A stretch of 64,000 bases of DNA from Lachancea kluyveri NRRL Y-12651 (GCA_000149225.2 CM000687.1:300501-364500), one strand, 5' to 3'. Numbered from the stretch's first letter, positions 11,237 through 22,919 are shown. Notes: generated by a model not told the origin, from the letters alone. Translations and numbers: made by a program.

Positions 11237-11256
11237 CGGTTTACGGCTGTAAACCG
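11237..11256. promoter_or_regulatory. 20-bp inverted repeat in the FAS2 promoter
   Basis: CGGTTTAC and its perfect complement GTAAACCG are separated by GGCT, about 275 bp before the FAS2 ATG. The outer CGG/CCG triplets are in the arrangement bound by dimeric Zn2Cys6 factors. A regulatory role is inferred from symmetry and position only. Confidence 0.35.
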
Positions 11257-11530
11257 CCTTGCCGTTTGAATAACATTAATACTAAGTTGTGTCTAAGATG
11301 AGAAAAACCAATGGGCGCTATTTATTTAAAAATTTTCTCTTTCTGAAAGATGCGTACCACAGGGATTACCCTGATAATTCAAATAAATCCAACAAAATGT
11401 GCGACGCGTCGTTCAACAAAATCTCGCAAGGGCTTTTGACGGCTAACTTGGCAGGTACTTAAAAGAACATAAGGAGATATCGTTCTGTCTCGAGGACCTT
11501 CAAACATAAAAAAACAAGCAACACACAACA

Positions 11531-14500
11531 ATGGCTATGAAACCAGAAGTTGAACAAGAATTGGCTCACGTTCTATTAACTGAGCTATTGGCTTACCAAT
11601 TTGCCTCCCCAGTTAGATGGATTGAAACCCAGGATGTCTTCCTAAAGGATTTCAACACCGAAAGGGTTGTAGAAATTGGTCCATCCCCAACTTTGGCTGG
11701 TATGGCTCAAAGAACCATCAAGAACAAGTATGAATCTTACGATGCAGCTTTGTCCTTACAGAGACAAGTATTGTGTTACTCTAAGGACGCCAAGGAGATC
11801 TACTATACCCCTGATCCAGCTGACTTGGCTCCTGCAGAAGAACCAAATGCAGAAGAACAAACAGGCGCTGCTGCTACCCCAGCTGCTGCTGCTGCCGCTG
11901 CCCCAGCCGCTGCAGTAGCTGCTCCAGCCGCTCCAGCCGCAGGCCCAGTTGCCGAGCTTCCAGATGAAGCGGTTAAGGCCTCTCTACTATTACACGTCCT
12001 TGTCGCCCAGAAGTTGAAGAAATCATTGGAACAAGTTCCAATGTCCAAAACCATCAAGGATTTGGTTGGTGGTAAGTCTACCGTTCAAAACGAAATTTTG
12101 GGTGACTTGGGCAAAGAATTTGGTTCGACTCCAGAGAAGCCAGAAGAGACGCCATTGGAGGAATTGGCCGAAACATTCCAAGACACGTTTGCAGGCTCTC
12201 TAGGTAAGCAATCTTCTTCTTTAATCTCTAGATTAATGTCTTCCAAGATGCCTGGTGGTTTCACCATTACTGTTGCCAGAAAATATCTGCAAACTCGTTG
12301 GGGTTTGGGCTCTGGCAGACAGGACTCTGTGCTATTGATTGCCTTGACCAACGAACCAGCTTCCCGTTTGGGCAGTGAAGCTGACGCAAAATCTTTCTTG
12401 GACTCCATGGCTCAAAAGTACGCTTCTATCTCTGGCGTTGATTTGAGTTCTGCCTCAGCAGGCGCTTCAGCCGGTGCTGGTGCAGGTGGTGCCGGTGGTG
12501 CCACTATCGATGCCGCTGCTTTCGAAGAATTGACTAAGGACCAAAAGGTGATGGCTCGTCAACAACTAGAAGTTCTTGCTCGTTACTTGAAGATGGACTT
12601 GAATGGCGGCGAAAAGAAATTCTTGCAGGAGAAGAACACAGTTGCTGAATTACAATCTCAATTGGACTATTTGAATAATGAATTGGGCGAATACTTCATT
12701 CAGGGCATCTCCACCTCCTTTTCTAGAAAGAAGGCTAGAGTCTTTGACTCTTCCTGGAATTGGGCCAAACAAGCCCTATTGACCTTGTACTTCCAAATTA
12801 TCCACGGTGTCTTAAAAAACGTCGACAGAGAGGTTGTTACTGAGGCCATCAACATTATGAACAGATCCAACGAAACTTTGATCAAATTTATGGAGTACCA
12901 TATTTCTCATTGTGACGAAAACAACGGTGAAAACTACAAGTTGGCTAAAACATTGGGTCATCAATTGATCGAGAACTGTAAGCAGGTCTTGGATATGGAC
13001 CCAGTTTACAAGGATATCTCGAAACCAACTGGTCCAAAGACTAATATCGACAAAAACGGTAACATCAAGTACAGCGAAGAACCAAGAGCCGCTGTCAGAA
13101 AGCTATCTCAATACGTTCAAGAGATGGCCTTAGGTGGTCCACTAACCAAGGAGTCTCAACCAACCATCCAAGAGGATTTGACTCGTGTATACAAGGCTAT
13201 CAATGCTCAAGCTGCCGAGCACAACATTTCTGACTCTACCAAATTGGAATTTGAAAAGTTGTACGGTGAATTATTGAAATTCTTGGAGACTTCCAACGAA
13301 ATCGATGCTTCCGCCACTACCAGATTAGCTGGTGTCGTGGACGATGATTTAGACAAAGATTCTACTAAGGAAGTTGCCTCTTTGCCAAACAAGTCTGAGA
13401 TTTCTAAGAATGTGTCTTCCATTATTCCAAGAGAGACTGTTCCATTCTTACATTTGAAGAAGAAGCTTCCAAGTGGTGAATGGGCCTACGACCGCCAATT
13501 ATCCACTTTGTTTTTAGATGGTTTAGAAAAGGCTGCTATCAACGGTGTCACTTTTAAGGACAAGTACGTTTTGATTACCGGTGCTGGTGCTGGCTCTATT
13601 GGTGCCGAAGTGCTACAAGGTTTGGTTCAAGGTGGTGCTAAGGTTATCGTTACCACTTCCCGTTTTTCCAAGAAGGTCACCGACTATTACCAATCCATCT
13701 ATGCCCAGTATGGTGCTAAGGGTTCTACCTTGGTTGTTGTTCCATTCAACCAAGGTTCTAAGCAGGATGTTGAGGCCTTGATTGATTTCATCTATGATGA
13801 CGAAAAGAACGGTGGCTTAGGTTGGGACTTGGACGCTGTCATTCCTTTCGCTGCTATTCCAGAAAATGGTATCGAATTGGAAAATATTGACTCTAAATCA
13901 GAATTTGCTCACAGAATTATGTTGACAAACATTTTGAGAATGTTGGGTTCTGTGAAGAAACAAAAATCTGCTAGAGGTATTGAAACCAGACCAGCTCAAG
14001 TTATTTTGCCATTATCTCCAAACCACGGTACCTTTGGTGGCGATGGTATGTACTCAGAATCCAAGTTATCTTTAGAAACTCTATTCAACAGATGGCACTC
14101 TGAGTCTTGGTCCAACCAATTAACCATCTGTGGTGCCATCATCGGTTGGACTAGAGGTACTGGTTTGATGAACGCCAACAATATCATTGCCGAAGGTATT
14201 GAAAAAATGGGTGTCCGTACTTTCTCTCAAAAGGAAATGGCTTTCAACTTGTTGGGTTTGCTGATCCCAGAAGTTGTTAACCTATGTCAAAGGTCTCCAG
14301 TTATGGCTGACTTGAACGGTGGTTTACAATTTTTGACCGATTTGAAAGAGTTCACTGGTAAACTACGTGGTGAACTTACCGAGACTTCTGAAATTAGAAA
14401 AGCCGTTTCTATCGAAACTGCTTTGGAACACAAAACAGTCGCCGGTGCCAATGCTGACGCTGCATTTGCCCAAGTTGAAGTTCAACCAAGAGCCAACATT

Positions 14501-17203
14501 CAACTAGAATTCCCAACTTTGAAGCCTTATGAAACTGTTAAGAAGATTGGTTCTCCAGACTTGGAAGGTTTGCTAGACTTGGAGAAAGTTATTGTCGTTA
14601 CTGGTTTCTCCGAGGTTGGTCCATGGGGTTCTTCCAGAACCAGATGGGAAATGGAAGCATTTGGTGAATTTTCTTTGGAAGGTTGTGTTGAAATGTCCTG
14701 GATTATGGGTTTGATCAAGTACCACAACGGTAACTTGAAGGGTCGTCCTTACACTGGTTGGGTTGATTCTAAGACCAACGAACCTGTCGATGACAAAGAT
14801 ATTAAGGCCAAGTACGAATCCCACGTCCTAGAACACTCTGGTATTAGATTAATTGAACCAGAACTATTCAACAGTTATAACCCAGAAAAGAAGCAAATGA
14901 TTCAAGAAGTTGTTATTGAAGAAGATTTGGAACCTTTTGAAGCTTCCAAGGAAACTGCCGAACAATTCAAGCACGAACATGGCGACAAAGTCGACATCTT
15001 TGAAATCCCAGAAACCGGTGAATTTTCTGTTAGATTATTGAAGGGTGCTACTTTGTACATTCCAAAGGCTCTAAGATTCGACCGTTTAGTAGCAGGTCAA
15101 ATTCCAACTGGTTGGAATGCTAAGACCTACGGTATCTCTGATGATACAATTTCCCAAGTCGACCCAATTACTTTGTTCGTCTTGGTTTCTGTTATCGAAG
15201 CTTTCATCGCTTCTGGTATCACTGATCCATACGAAATGTACAAATACGTTCACGTTTCTGAGGTCGGTAACTGTTCTGGTTCCGGTATGGGTGGTGTGTC
15301 CGCTTTACGTGGTATGTTCAAGGATCGTTACAAAGACGAACCTGTCCAAAATGACATTTTGCAAGAATCCTTTATCAACACCATGTCCGCCTGGGTTAAT
15401 ATGTTGTTGATTTCTTCTTCAGGTCCAATCAAGACACCAGTTGGTGCATGTGCCACTGCTGTCGAATCTCTAGACATTGGTGTTGAAACCATTTTGTCTG
15501 GCAAGGCCAAGATCTGTATCGTTGGTGGTTACGATGATTTCCAAGAAGAAGGTTCTTATGAGTTTGGTAACATGAATGCTACTTCTAACTCTCTGGACGA
15601 ATTCGATCATGGCCGTACTCCAGCTGAGATGTCAAGACCAGCTACTACTACTCGTAACGGTTTCATGGAAGCGCAAGGTGCCGGTATTCAAGTTATCATG
15701 AACGCCGACTTAGCTTTGAAGATGGGTGTTCCAATCTATGGTATTTTGGCTTTGACTGCCACTGCCACTGACAAGATTGGTAGATCTGTTCCAGCTCCAG
15801 GTAAGGGTATTTTGACCACTGCCAGAGAACACCATGGCAACTTGAAATTCCCAACCCCATTGTTGGACATCAAGTACAGAAAGCGTCAATTGAAGAACCG
15901 TGAAGCCCAAATTAAGCAATGGGTCGAAACCGAATTGGAAATGTTGAAATACGAAGCCGAAGGTATCCCAGCCGAAGACCAAGAGACATTCTACGCTGAA
16001 CGCACCGAAGAAATTAAGCGTGAAGCTACCAGACAATTGAAATCTGCTCAAGCTCAATGGGGTAGTGAATTCTACAAGAATGATCCACGTATTGCTCCAT
16101 TGAGAGGTGCCTTGGCCACTTACGGTTTAACCATTGACGACTTGGGTGTTGCCTCTTTCCACGGTACTTCTACCAAGGCCAACGATAAGAATGAATCTGC
16201 CACGATCAATGAAATGATGAAGCATTTGGGTAGATCCGAAGGTAACCCTGTGTTGGGTGTTTTCCAAAAGTACTTGACTGGTCATCCAAAGGGTGCTGCT
16301 GGTGCCTGGATGATGAACGGTGCTCTACAAATTTTGAACTCTGGTATCGTACCTGGTAACCGTAACGCCGACAATGTTGACAAACTTTTGCAACAATTCG
16401 AGTACATCTTGTATCCATCTCGTAGTCTCAAGACTGATGGTATTAAGGCTGTCTCTGTTACATCCTTTGGTTTCGGTCAGAAAGGTGCTCAAGCCGTTGC
16501 AGTGCATCCTGATTTCTTGTATGCCGCTGTCGATGAAGCTACTTACAACGCCTACGTCGCCAAGGTCACTGCTAGAGAAAAGGCTGCTTACAAGTATTTC
16601 CATAACGGTATGATCCACAACACCTTATTCGTTTCCAAGGAACATGCACCATACTCCGATGAGTTGGAGCAACCAGTTTACTTGGACCCATTGGCCCGTG
16701 TTTCCAGTGACAAGAAGACCGGCGCTCTAGTCTTTAACGGCAAGGGTATCCAGTCCTCTTCACAATTCGTTTCTGAGGAAAACAGAAAGACGGCTACCAT
16801 TGTCAGTGAACTGGCCAAGAAGACTGCTGGCGCAGATGCCAGTGGAGTCGGTGTTGACGTCGAATTGATCAAGAGCATCAACGTCGAAAACGATACTTTT
16901 ATTGAACGCAACTTTACCGAGGCAGAAATCGCTTATTGTAAGAAACAGCCAAGTGTCCAAAGCTCCTTTGCGGGCACCTGGTCTGCCAAGGAGGCCGTAT
17001 TCAAGTCGTTGGGTGTCAAGTCCCAGGGCGGCGGCGCTTCTTTGAAGGACATCGAAATTACTCGTGAAGCTGGCAAGGGCCCAGAAGTTGTCTTGCACGG
17101 AGCTGCCAAGGAGGCTGCAACCAAGGCCAACGTGAAAAACGTCAAAGTTTCCATTTCCCACGATGATTTCCAATCCGTTGCCGTTGCCGTATCTGAAAAA
17201 TAG
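11531..17203 (+). CDS. FAS2: Fatty acid synthase alpha subunit
   Basis: A 1890-aa protein (S. cerevisiae: 1887 aa). The order is: end of the malonyl/palmitoyl transferase fold, acyl carrier protein, ketoreductase, ketosynthase, phosphopantetheinyl transferase. The ACP attachment serine is S183 in GGKST. The Ala/Pro-rich linkers before the ACP (about 118-140) and after it (about 308-325) let the carrier swing. The ketoreductase Rossmann loop is [13 protein letters not shown]. The ketosynthase cysteine is C1307 in [11 protein letters not shown], and the C-terminal PPTase shows GVDVELI and [10 protein letters not shown]. Together with Fas1 it forms the cytosolic alpha6-beta6 complex making C16/C18 acyl-CoA. 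Two ATGs lie two codons apart (11531 and 11537); the family start MKPEVEQ corresponds to the second. Codon use is strongly biased, as in abundant proteins. Confidence 0.99.
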   Translation: MAMKPEVEQELAHVLLTELLAYQFASPVRWIETQDVFLKDFNTERVVEIGPSPTLAGMAQRTIKNKYESYDAALSLQRQVLCYSKDAKEIYYTPDPADLAPAEEPNAEEQTGAAATPAAAAAAAPAAAVAAPAAPAAGPVAELPDEAVKASLLLHVLVAQKLKKSLEQVPMSKTIKDLVGGKSTVQNEILGDLGKEFGSTPEKPEETPLEELAETFQDTFAGSLGKQSSSLISRLMSSKMPGGFTITVARKYLQTRWGLGSGRQDSVLLIALTNEPASRLGSEADAKSFLDSMAQKYASISGVDLSSASAGASAGAGAGGAGGATIDAAAFEELTKDQKVMARQQLEVLARYLKMDLNGGEKKFLQEKNTVAELQSQLDYLNNELGEYFIQGISTSFSRKKARVFDSSWNWAKQALLTLYFQIIHGVLKNVDREVVTEAINIMNRSNETLIKFMEYHISHCDENNGENYKLAKTLGHQLIENCKQVLDMDPVYKDISKPTGPKTNIDKNGNIKYSEEPRAAVRKLSQYVQEMALGGPLTKESQPTIQEDLTRVYKAINAQAAEHNISDSTKLEFEKLYGELLKFLETSNEIDASATTRLAGVVDDDLDKDSTKEVASLPNKSEISKNVSSIIPRETVPFLHLKKKLPSGEWAYDRQLSTLFLDGLEKAAINGVTFKDKYVLITGAGAGSIGAEVLQGLVQGGAKVIVTTSRFSKKVTDYYQSIYAQYGAKGSTLVVVPFNQGSKQDVEALIDFIYDDEKNGGLGWDLDAVIPFAAIPENGIELENIDSKSEFAHRIMLTNILRMLGSVKKQKSARGIETRPAQVILPLSPNHGTFGGDGMYSESKLSLETLFNRWHSESWSNQLTICGAIIGWTRGTGLMNANNIIAEGIEKMGVRTFSQKEMAFNLLGLLIPEVVNLCQRSPVMADLNGGLQFLTDLKEFTGKLRGELTETSEIRKAVSIETALEHKTVAGANADAAFAQVEVQPRANIQLEFPTLKPYETVKKIGSPDLEGLLDLEKVIVVTGFSEVGPWGSSRTRWEMEAFGEFSLEGCVEMSWIMGLIKYHNGNLKGRPYTGWVDSKTNEPVDDKDIKAKYESHVLEHSGIRLIEPELFNSYNPEKKQMIQEVVIEEDLEPFEASKETAEQFKHEHGDKVDIFEIPETGEFSVRLLKGATLYIPKALRFDRLVAGQIPTGWNAKTYGISDDTISQVDPITLFVLVSVIEAFIASGITDPYEMYKYVHVSEVGNCSGSGMGGVSALRGMFKDRYKDEPVQNDILQESFINTMSAWVNMLLISSSGPIKTPVGACATAVESLDIGVETILSGKAKICIVGGYDDFQEEGSYEFGNMNATSNSLDEFDHGRTPAEMSRPATTTRNGFMEAQGAGIQVIMNADLALKMGVPIYGILALTATATDKIGRSVPAPGKGILTTAREHHGNLKFPTPLLDIKYRKRQLKNREAQIKQWVETELEMLKYEAEGIPAEDQETFYAERTEEIKREATRQLKSAQAQWGSEFYKNDPRIAPLRGALATYGLTIDDLGVASFHGTSTKANDKNESATINEMMKHLGRSEGNPVLGVFQKYLTGHPKGAAGAWMMNGALQILNSGIVPGNRNADNVDKLLQQFEYILYPSRSLKTDGIKAVSVTSFGFGQKGAQAVAVHPDFLYAAVDEATYNAYVAKVTAREKAAYKYFHNGMIHNTLFVSKEHAPYSDELEQPVYLDPLARVSSDKKTGALVFNGKGIQSSSQFVSEENRKTATIVSELAKKTAGADASGVGVDVELIKSINVENDTFIERNFTEAEIAYCKKQPSVQSSFAGTWSAKEAVFKSLGVKSQGGGASLKDIEITREAGKGPEVVLHGAAKEAATKANVKNVKVSISHDDFQSVAVAVSEK

Positions 17204-17738
17204 ATAGATAAGTAGGTAGAGAAGCAATTCTATTTTTAAGAAGTACTCTTTTGTAAAACAAAAAAAATGTACACAATTTTTTTTTTTAAATGCATGTATC
17301 ATGTGTTATACTGAGCAAAGCCTCGTGCTTACGTCTCCTTTGGTTTGCGCAACCTAGCATTTGCAGTATAGCTCTCCGATGCGGGTGGATCGGCTATAAG
17401 GTTCCAGGGGGAAACAGGTTTAAAGCCGCAAGGTCAATACAGTGCACAGAGAAGGAAATCCGAGGACGGGTATGCGACACCACCAGCCCTACAGTTTCGA
17501 TGTGCCGAGCGGGTGCATGTCTGAGTCCACCAGAAGTGAACGGATTGCCTATCCAAGAGCGTTTAAACATGCACGAAGTGACCAAACGGGAGTCGAAGCT
17601 GGTGGAAGGTGTTCCCATCGTGTATGGAAAACACAAAGATTAAGTCATCCGAAACGCGGAAAAAGGAGACCATCGGTTGTAGAAAGAACAGACTGGTACG
17701 AAAAGAAGAAGGAGCGAGCGGCTGTATACAGGATGCAT

Positions 17739-17765
17739 GCTTACGCAGAGGAAAACTGCGTAAGC
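17739..17765. repeat. Perfect 10-bp inverted repeat
   Basis: GCTTACGCAG at 17739-17748 and CTGCGTAAGC at 17756-17765 are exact reverse complements with a 7-base spacer (AGGAAAA). It could be a dimeric protein site or an RNA hairpin. It lies about 540 bp after FAS2 and 980 bp before USV1. Confidence 0.6.
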
Positions 17766-18498
17766 GTAGAAACTTTCGAGCGCATGTAATTCTATAAGAG
17801 GTACATAGTGTGGTTCCGCATGCCTGGGTATCACGCGATTCTCGCAGTAACGGAATGCCGCAGTCAGGGACAGGGCTACCTGCAATGTGACGAGCGAGGT
17901 ACGAGGGTACACTGGGCAGCTGACCTGGGGCTAAGGGATGCAGAAACATTGGTAGGGAATACTTGTGCCTGTAAGGAATAGCGATAGCAATGGCAATCGT
18001 GGAGCAAACCGTATTTTTCCTTTTTTTCTTTTTTTCACTCACAGGAGAAGACAATGGAAGCTGCAAGAGTACCAATCTGTGGTAAAATCCTTGCTTCCAT
18101 GGGCTTTAGAAGAGCTACTAAACTTGTAATTTTACATTGGTTGCACGGACGGCATGTGATAGCGGACCAGAGGGAAAGTCGAGGATATACAGTACTTTAA
18201 CAGCGCATCAGGGGCTTCAGACGCAGCTCTTGGCAGCGCAGGCACCGTTGGTGTCAAGAGAGCGTCCAGTAACAGGACGTATGATATGGTGCCAACGTTA
18301 TGCGGCCTCGTTCTTCTCTTTTGTCTTGGGAAAAAAAAATTGCGTCTGTTGTGTTTTTTGCTCCTGTGCCCGCTTGGTGTCCCCGTCCGCATTTTTCTTG
18401 AAAAGAAAAGCATGGAAGGACGCCGCAACCGTCCATTGTCCGAAAGCGAAGAAAGCAACCCTGATTTGTGCGGTGAAAAGATGTAGGTATGAAGCACA

Positions 18499-18650
18499 TT
18501 TTTCTTTTCTTCTTTCTTGATTTCTCTTGACTCCTTCCCTTCTTCTTTCCTCCTTCCTTCCTCTTCCTCTTCCTCCTTTGCTTCCTTTGCTTCCTTTGCT
18601 TCTCTTCCTTGTCCTTGTCCTCGTTCCCATTTCTCTCTTCATTTCCTTGA
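18499..18650 (+). repeat. Pyrimidine-rich tract upstream of USV1
   Basis: About 150 bp are almost entirely C and T on the plus strand, including CTTCC/CTTTG-type repeats around 18560-18605. It ends about 95 bp before the USV1 ATG. Such homopyrimidine tracts exclude nucleosomes or can adopt triplex (H-DNA) structure; the function here is not known. Confidence 0.6.
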
Positions 18651-18745
18651 TATTTAAGGGTTATACCATACCGCTCTGAGCTGTACTTTACACTTACACT
18701 TATCACGACTGCTATTGCATACAAGAAAACTTCTCTTTTTTGGCA

Positions 18746-19714
18746 ATGTCTACACGTAGAAGGCATACTCTATCCGTGAAACAGGAAGTTAAACCACACG
18801 GCCGGGTGTTCAGGTGCACCGGCTATGGCGACTGCCACATGACCTTCACCAGGGCTGAACATCTAGCCAGACACATAAGGAAACATACTGGTGAAAAACC
18901 ATTCCAATGCGATATTTGCCATAGGTTTTTCAGCCGGGTCGACAATCTGAAGCAACACAAAGAATCAGTACACTCTATTATACCAGACACAAACGGCTCT
19001 AGAGGCCGGTATACCACAAGGACTCGCAGCAGATCTGTACATGAACTGCCTACACTACGACAGGCACACTCGTCACACATGGCCATGTCTGTATCCCCTA
19101 CCACCGGCTCCATGTCTTATCACTACCCAGTCTGCCAACAACCCTCCGTTGCCGGTCCAACCTCTTCTCCCAGCCAACAGCACTTTCTGCAAAGCTATCC
19201 AGCGCACTACACCCCGATGTACCAGGAGCGATCGCGACAGCGGGTGCTACCACTGCCGGTCTCTTCAAACGCTGAACACTTCAACTTCCACACAATGACC
19301 CGCTCTGTCAGCGGTCCCGAAACCGATACCAGGTCTCCCCAGCGCATGAATTTGGAGTACGTTCTGATACACACGGCTGGCGAGCAGTTGAGAAGAAGGC
19401 AAAGTGTCGCATCCGTCACAGATACACGTAGGTTGCCCCCGCTGGCATACGAGCCGTCTGCCACACAATTGCCCGCCTTCAACGACCAACAGTACCACCA
19501 CGTCCCAGAAACCGCCTTCAGCCGAACGGCAGTTCAAACCCTTTGCAATGCAACGCCAAACCAAGTTGCGCAAACGGCTCCTGCCACCATAACCAACAGC
19601 CCTCCAGAGATAACTGGAGCCACCACACCCAACAGCGCTAGTGCAGCAGGTTCTCGCACAGCCCCACAGACTAGCGGTGCAAGAAAACTAAGTATCAGTT
19701 CTATGTTAACTTGA
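18746..19714 (+). CDS. USV1: Usv1/Rgm1-type C2H2 zinc-finger stress regulator
   Basis: A 322-aa protein from the ATG at 18746. Two tandem C2H2 fingers occupy about residues 27-84: the first has the unusual CTGYGDC spacing and [12 protein letters not shown], the linker is TGEKPFQ, and the second reads [17 protein letters not shown]. The finger residues match the AGGGG/CCCCT-binding family (Usv1, Rgm1, Msn2/4). The rest is low-complexity, rich in Ser, Thr, Pro and Gln, with a conserved-looking end KLSISSMLT. In S. cerevisiae Usv1 responds to glucose starvation and salt stress. The position before the YPL229W homologue shows it is the single ancestor of USV1 (YPL230W) and RGM1 (YMR182C). Confidence 0.9.
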   Translation: MSTRRRHTLSVKQEVKPHGRVFRCTGYGDCHMTFTRAEHLARHIRKHTGEKPFQCDICHRFFSRVDNLKQHKESVHSIIPDTNGSRGRYTTRTRSRSVHELPTLRQAHSSHMAMSVSPTTGSMSYHYPVCQQPSVAGPTSSPSQQHFLQSYPAHYTPMYQERSRQRVLPLPVSSNAEHFNFHTMTRSVSGPETDTRSPQRMNLEYVLIHTAGEQLRRRQSVASVTDTRRLPPLAYEPSATQLPAFNDQQYHHVPETAFSRTAVQTLCNATPNQVAQTAPATITNSPPEITGATTPNSASAAGSRTAPQTSGARKLSISSMLT

Positions 19715-20179
19715 GGAAGTGGGTCGGAACACGACAAGACAAGACAAGAGCTCAATGAAGAGAAAAAAAAAAGGGTGGGGGAACTGGAAGTTAAAAACTA
19801 AATAAAACATGTAAGAAGTCTCTAGAAGAGGTGATAACTTGAAGAACGTTTTCTCTGTAATGCATGCCGTTACATCTGTTCTCTTTTTGTCAAGGTTTAT
19901 TTAAAAACAACCTAGAAGATGTCTGGTTCTGCTTCCACAGTCCTCCCCCCTTGTCCTGGCGATAGCAATCTACAATCACGTGCTACATCGATTATCACTT
20001 CTAACGAGCAACATGGCTGTCTCTAAACCTCCCTCCGTACCTCCATCCCCCCCTTCCTTCCACATACCCTCTCACGCACCGACGACGCGGTTGTTTTTAC
20101 CAAGGGGGGTGACTCCCCAAACAACAAACTATCAACAACATAGGAACACTGTCATGCTTGTATTACTCAAACTACAGCT
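19715..20179. other. Spacer between the USV1-type gene and the YPL229W-type gene
   Basis: 465 bp containing a CACGTG near 19977, a C/G-rich inverted repeat (GGGG...CCCC with TGACTC inside) near 20103-20119, and two short upstream open frames: one of 35 codons from 19919, in frame with the downstream gene but stopped, and one from 20013 that overlaps its start. They could be uORFs. Confidence 0.5.
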
Positions 20180-20587
20180 ATGCAATATTCCACTCCCCCA
20201 CTATCCACTGTAAACCTACACCAAGCACAAACTCTGGAAAATTTCGTTTACCAACCTCTAGACATTGCAAATCCCCAACAATACTCTCAATACTCTCCTC
20301 CGTTATTGCAAGGAAACCTTTCGTCGTCTTCCGTCTCATCCTCGCCCACAACCGAGGGCGGCAAAAGTGAAATGTCTCTCAAGCTCAAAAACAATATAAG
20401 CAAATGCTTTGAAGACGACCTTTTCTTTTGTCCAAGGGGTCTGTTGACCTCACAGGAACTCTCCACCTGTCAGCAGATGGATCTCTTTATGTTGGAGCAG
20501 ATAAAAGAGACGCTACCTCCTCAGCAACCAAAGTTTAATCCCTATAAATCACAAAGCTTCAGCCCTGCTCCTGGTTCTGCACTGTGA
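20180..20587 (+). CDS. YPL229W/YMR181C-family protein of unknown function
   Basis: A 135-aa protein rich in Ser, Gln, Pro and Tyr at its N-terminus, with a conserved-looking central patch (KNNISKCFEDDLFFCPRGLL) and a C-terminal motif NPYKSQSFSPAP. In S. cerevisiae the paralogues YPL229W (206 aa) and YMR181C (154 aa) lie at exactly this position next to USV1/RGM1 and CET1/CTL1, and neither has a known biochemical function. The identification is therefore mainly positional. The in-frame sequence upstream is interrupted by a TAG just before the start, so 20180 is the first usable ATG, but the N-terminus may be incomplete (see findings). Confidence 0.65.
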   Translation: MQYSTPPLSTVNLHQAQTLENFVYQPLDIANPQQYSQYSPPLLQGNLSSSSVSSSPTTEGGKSEMSLKLKNNISKCFEDDLFFCPRGLLTSQELSTCQQMDLFMLEQIKETLPPQQPKFNPYKSQSFSPAPGSAL

Positions 20588-21208
20588 TTTTTTGTCTTAT
20601 AGAGAAAGGCTTTTGGATACACTCTAGCATGGGGCAAAAAGAGGGAAAGAAAAAAAAAGGAGTAGTTGAAGGATTTCAGCTGCCAAGGGAAAAGCGTTTA
20701 ACGAGAGATTTTATTACAAACAAAGTGCAAAGATGGATAACCAATGGGTTCGTAAGGGTTTATTTTATTTTATTTTTTTTTGTTTTTAGTCTTTTTTCAT
20801 ATCATTATTGTAGCAGTTACGGTTGTTTTTTTATCAGCTTATAGTTAGATACGTACACGGTGATCTTTAGTTAGGAAGATACCTTCAAAGTTTGTTCATC
20901 AAGAGCATATTTGTAACATTTGAGAGGCCTTTGACCGGCTTGGTGGCTGCAAAGGGGAAACTAGACTTCTTGTGCGCACGCGTCGAGCGTTATTTTGCTC
21001 TGGTCCGCGATTCTCCAGACCAAATGGTTGACATTATGGTCCTTCTTTCTTCCTTCCTTCCTTCCTCCCTCCCCATATACGTTTCTACGGTAGTGCCCAG
21101 TTTTTCGGCAAACTTCAACAGTCGTTGGAAGGCTCTGATGTGGGAAGGCTTTACCACTCTTGGATAGAAAGGGTGAAGCAAGAGGCAATTAGAGACTAAG
21201 GAGGACAA
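20588..21208. other. Spacer upstream of the CET1-type gene
   Basis: 621 bp. An ACGCGT (MCB-like) lies at 20978-20983 and a TTCC repeat at about 21047-21074. A run of T-rich sequence near 20760-20835 is probably the 3' end region of the previous gene. No gene is seen. Confidence 0.5.
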
Positions 21209-22732
21209 ATGAGTGAACAGAGGGCTGTTCCAAAAAGAGCTTTATCCTTAGAAGATTTGGTAAACCACGATGAAAGGTCTGCTTCTGTCGATCCAAACGC
21301 TAACTTGAAACCATTGCCAGCATCGGAGGTCAAAAAAAGGTTGAGTGTGGATAGCAGCAACGACGGTAGCATTACAAAAGATCTGGATATCAAACAAGAT
21401 AGTGGATCGATGCATGATGCGTTTGAATACAACCACAACGGAAGGAGTAACCGTGAAAGTGACGGGGACGATGACGATGACAATGACGATGAAACTGACA
21501 CCGACGACGAACTTGGTGTTGGCGACATTGTATTTGACACCGACGACTTCAAATTCGACTACGAAAAACAGGAAAAGGACAATTTAGGTGCAGGCTCCAA
21601 GAAATCTCAAGAGACGGGTGCCGAGCCATCGGACGACAACGGTGTGGGCAGAAGCAACCGTCCCATTGACTCCGACCGCATCAAACAGAAGTCGGATGTC
21701 AAGGATATCTTTCAAGAAAAAATGTCTTTGGAATCCAAGAAAAACAATATCAAAAAGGATTTAAAGGTGCTGAATGAAATTGCCGCCACCGCAAAGCCAA
21801 GTAGGTATAGGGTGGCTCCACAATGGGCTCAGAAGTGGAAGCCTACCGTGAAGGCGCTGCAAAACGTTGACATCAAAGACTTCAAAATTGACGCTTCGTT
21901 TACCAACATTATCCCGGACGACGATCTGACGAAGTCCGTTCAGGACTGGGTGTACGCGACGATCTTATCCATCCAACCAGACCAACGACAATTCATCGAA
22001 ATGGAAATGAAATTTGGTATCATCGTAGAGGGCAGCGATACCAGTAGGGTCAACCCCCCGGTCTTTTCTCAATCCGTCTTTACGGACCCGGATGCGCACT
22101 TGACCCCAGATATCGACGAGCGTGTGTTTGTCGAACTGAACAAGTTTATCAAGGGCGTTTCTGAGTTGAACGAAAATACGGGCAAATTTAACATCATCGA
22201 ATCCCAGACCACAGATTCTCTTTACAGAGTCGGGATTTCCACCCAGAGGCCTAGGTTTTTAAGAATGAGTAGAGATGTTAAAACCGGCCGTATCGGCCAG
22301 TTCATTGAAAAGAGGCATGTTTCACAGCTGTTGTTATACTCTCCAAAGGATAGTTATGATGTTAAAATATCCGTAAACCTGGAACTACCGGTACCGGACA
22401 ACGACCCTCCGGAAAAGTATAAAGACCACACCCCAGTAAGTTCAAGAAGCAAAGATCGTATCAGTTATATCCATAACGACTCCTGTACAAGAATCGATAT
22501 CACAAAGGTTGAAAACCACAACCAGGGTATCAAGCAGAAGACCACAGAGCACACTCATGAAGTAGAGTTGGAAGTGAACACTCCAGCGTTATTAAATGCG
22601 TTTGAAAACATTACGCAGGATAGCAAGGGCTACGCTTCTATCATAAGGACGTTCTTGAACAATGGAACTATTGTTAGAAGAAAGTTAACTACACTATCTT
22701 TCGAGATCTTTGAGGGCCAAAAAAAGGTCTAA
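21209..22732 (+). CDS. CET1: mRNA 5'-triphosphatase (Cet1/Ctl1 ancestor)
   Basis: A 507-aa protein (S. cerevisiae Cet1 549 aa, Ctl1 320 aa). It starts with the Cet1-like motif [15 protein letters not shown], then a long acidic, disordered region. WAQKW at residues 206-210 is the Ceg1 guanylyltransferase-binding motif, so this copy should act in the capping enzyme. The catalytic tunnel domain follows, with the metal-binding glutamate strands MEMKFG, LELPVP and EVELEVNT. It removes the gamma-phosphate of nascent pre-mRNA. The presence of the N-terminal docking motif and full length show the ancestral gene resembled CET1; CTL1 is the later shortened duplicate. Confidence 0.95.
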   Translation: MSEQRAVPKRALSLEDLVNHDERSASVDPNANLKPLPASEVKKRLSVDSSNDGSITKDLDIKQDSGSMHDAFEYNHNGRSNRESDGDDDDDNDDETDTDDELGVGDIVFDTDDFKFDYEKQEKDNLGAGSKKSQETGAEPSDDNGVGRSNRPIDSDRIKQKSDVKDIFQEKMSLESKKNNIKKDLKVLNEIAATAKPSRYRVAPQWAQKWKPTVKALQNVDIKDFKIDASFTNIIPDDDLTKSVQDWVYATILSIQPDQRQFIEMEMKFGIIVEGSDTSRVNPPVFSQSVFTDPDAHLTPDIDERVFVELNKFIKGVSELNENTGKFNIIESQTTDSLYRVGISTQRPRFLRMSRDVKTGRIGQFIEKRHVSQLLLYSPKDSYDVKISVNLELPVPDNDPPEKYKDHTPVSSRSKDRISYIHNDSCTRIDITKVENHNQGIKQKTTEHTHEVELEVNTPALLNAFENITQDSKGYASIIRTFLNNGTIVRRKLTTLSFEIFEGQKKV

Positions 22733-22919
22733 TGTGTTTTTGAGAACTGGTAGCACTGTAAGGCGTTGGTGGTCCACTTTTCTATTGTGTACCGTATATC
22801 ATCTGATTCTATAGAAAGAAATATATGTGCATGTATAAAGAAAAGGAGAATAAAGGGAAAAACAAACGTGTTCTTTTTTTTTTTTTTTTTTTTTGTTTGT
22901 TTGTTTTCTTTGGGGGCTC

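Larger units (their letters stand above)
10153..11530. other. SSO1-FAS2 intergenic region
   Basis: 1.38 kb without a convincing gene. It holds the SSO1 3' region, a 26-base T tract preceded by a tRNA-B-box-like sequence (10404-10441), a second T/A tract near 10880-10905, an 8-bp-arm palindrome at 11237-11256, and the FAS2 promoter with TATA-like sequence near 11320. No tRNA cloverleaf could be folded by eye. Confidence 0.6.
17204..18745. other. FAS2-USV1 intergenic region with hairpin and pyrimidine tract
   Basis: 1.54 kb, unusually long and more G+C-rich than other spacers here, so many overlapping open frames occur by chance on both strands, up to about 170 codons. None resembles a known protein. 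It contains a perfect 10-bp inverted repeat (17739-17765), an AGGGG stress-type element at 18210-18214, and a C/T-only-like tract at about 18499-18650. It most likely serves as the long promoter of the USV1-type regulator. Confidence 0.55.

Noticed and set aside
10152-11530. tRNA or small RNA gene in the SSO1-FAS2 gap
   Set aside because: Only a B-box-like sequence and T tract; no A-box and no acceptor or T-arm stems could be paired. Kept only as a low-interest finding.
17290-18766. Several overlapping ORFs of 60-170 codons on both strands between FAS2 and USV1
   Set aside because: They overlap each other in many phases, show biased low-complexity composition and match no family; explained by higher G+C and the pyrimidine tract.
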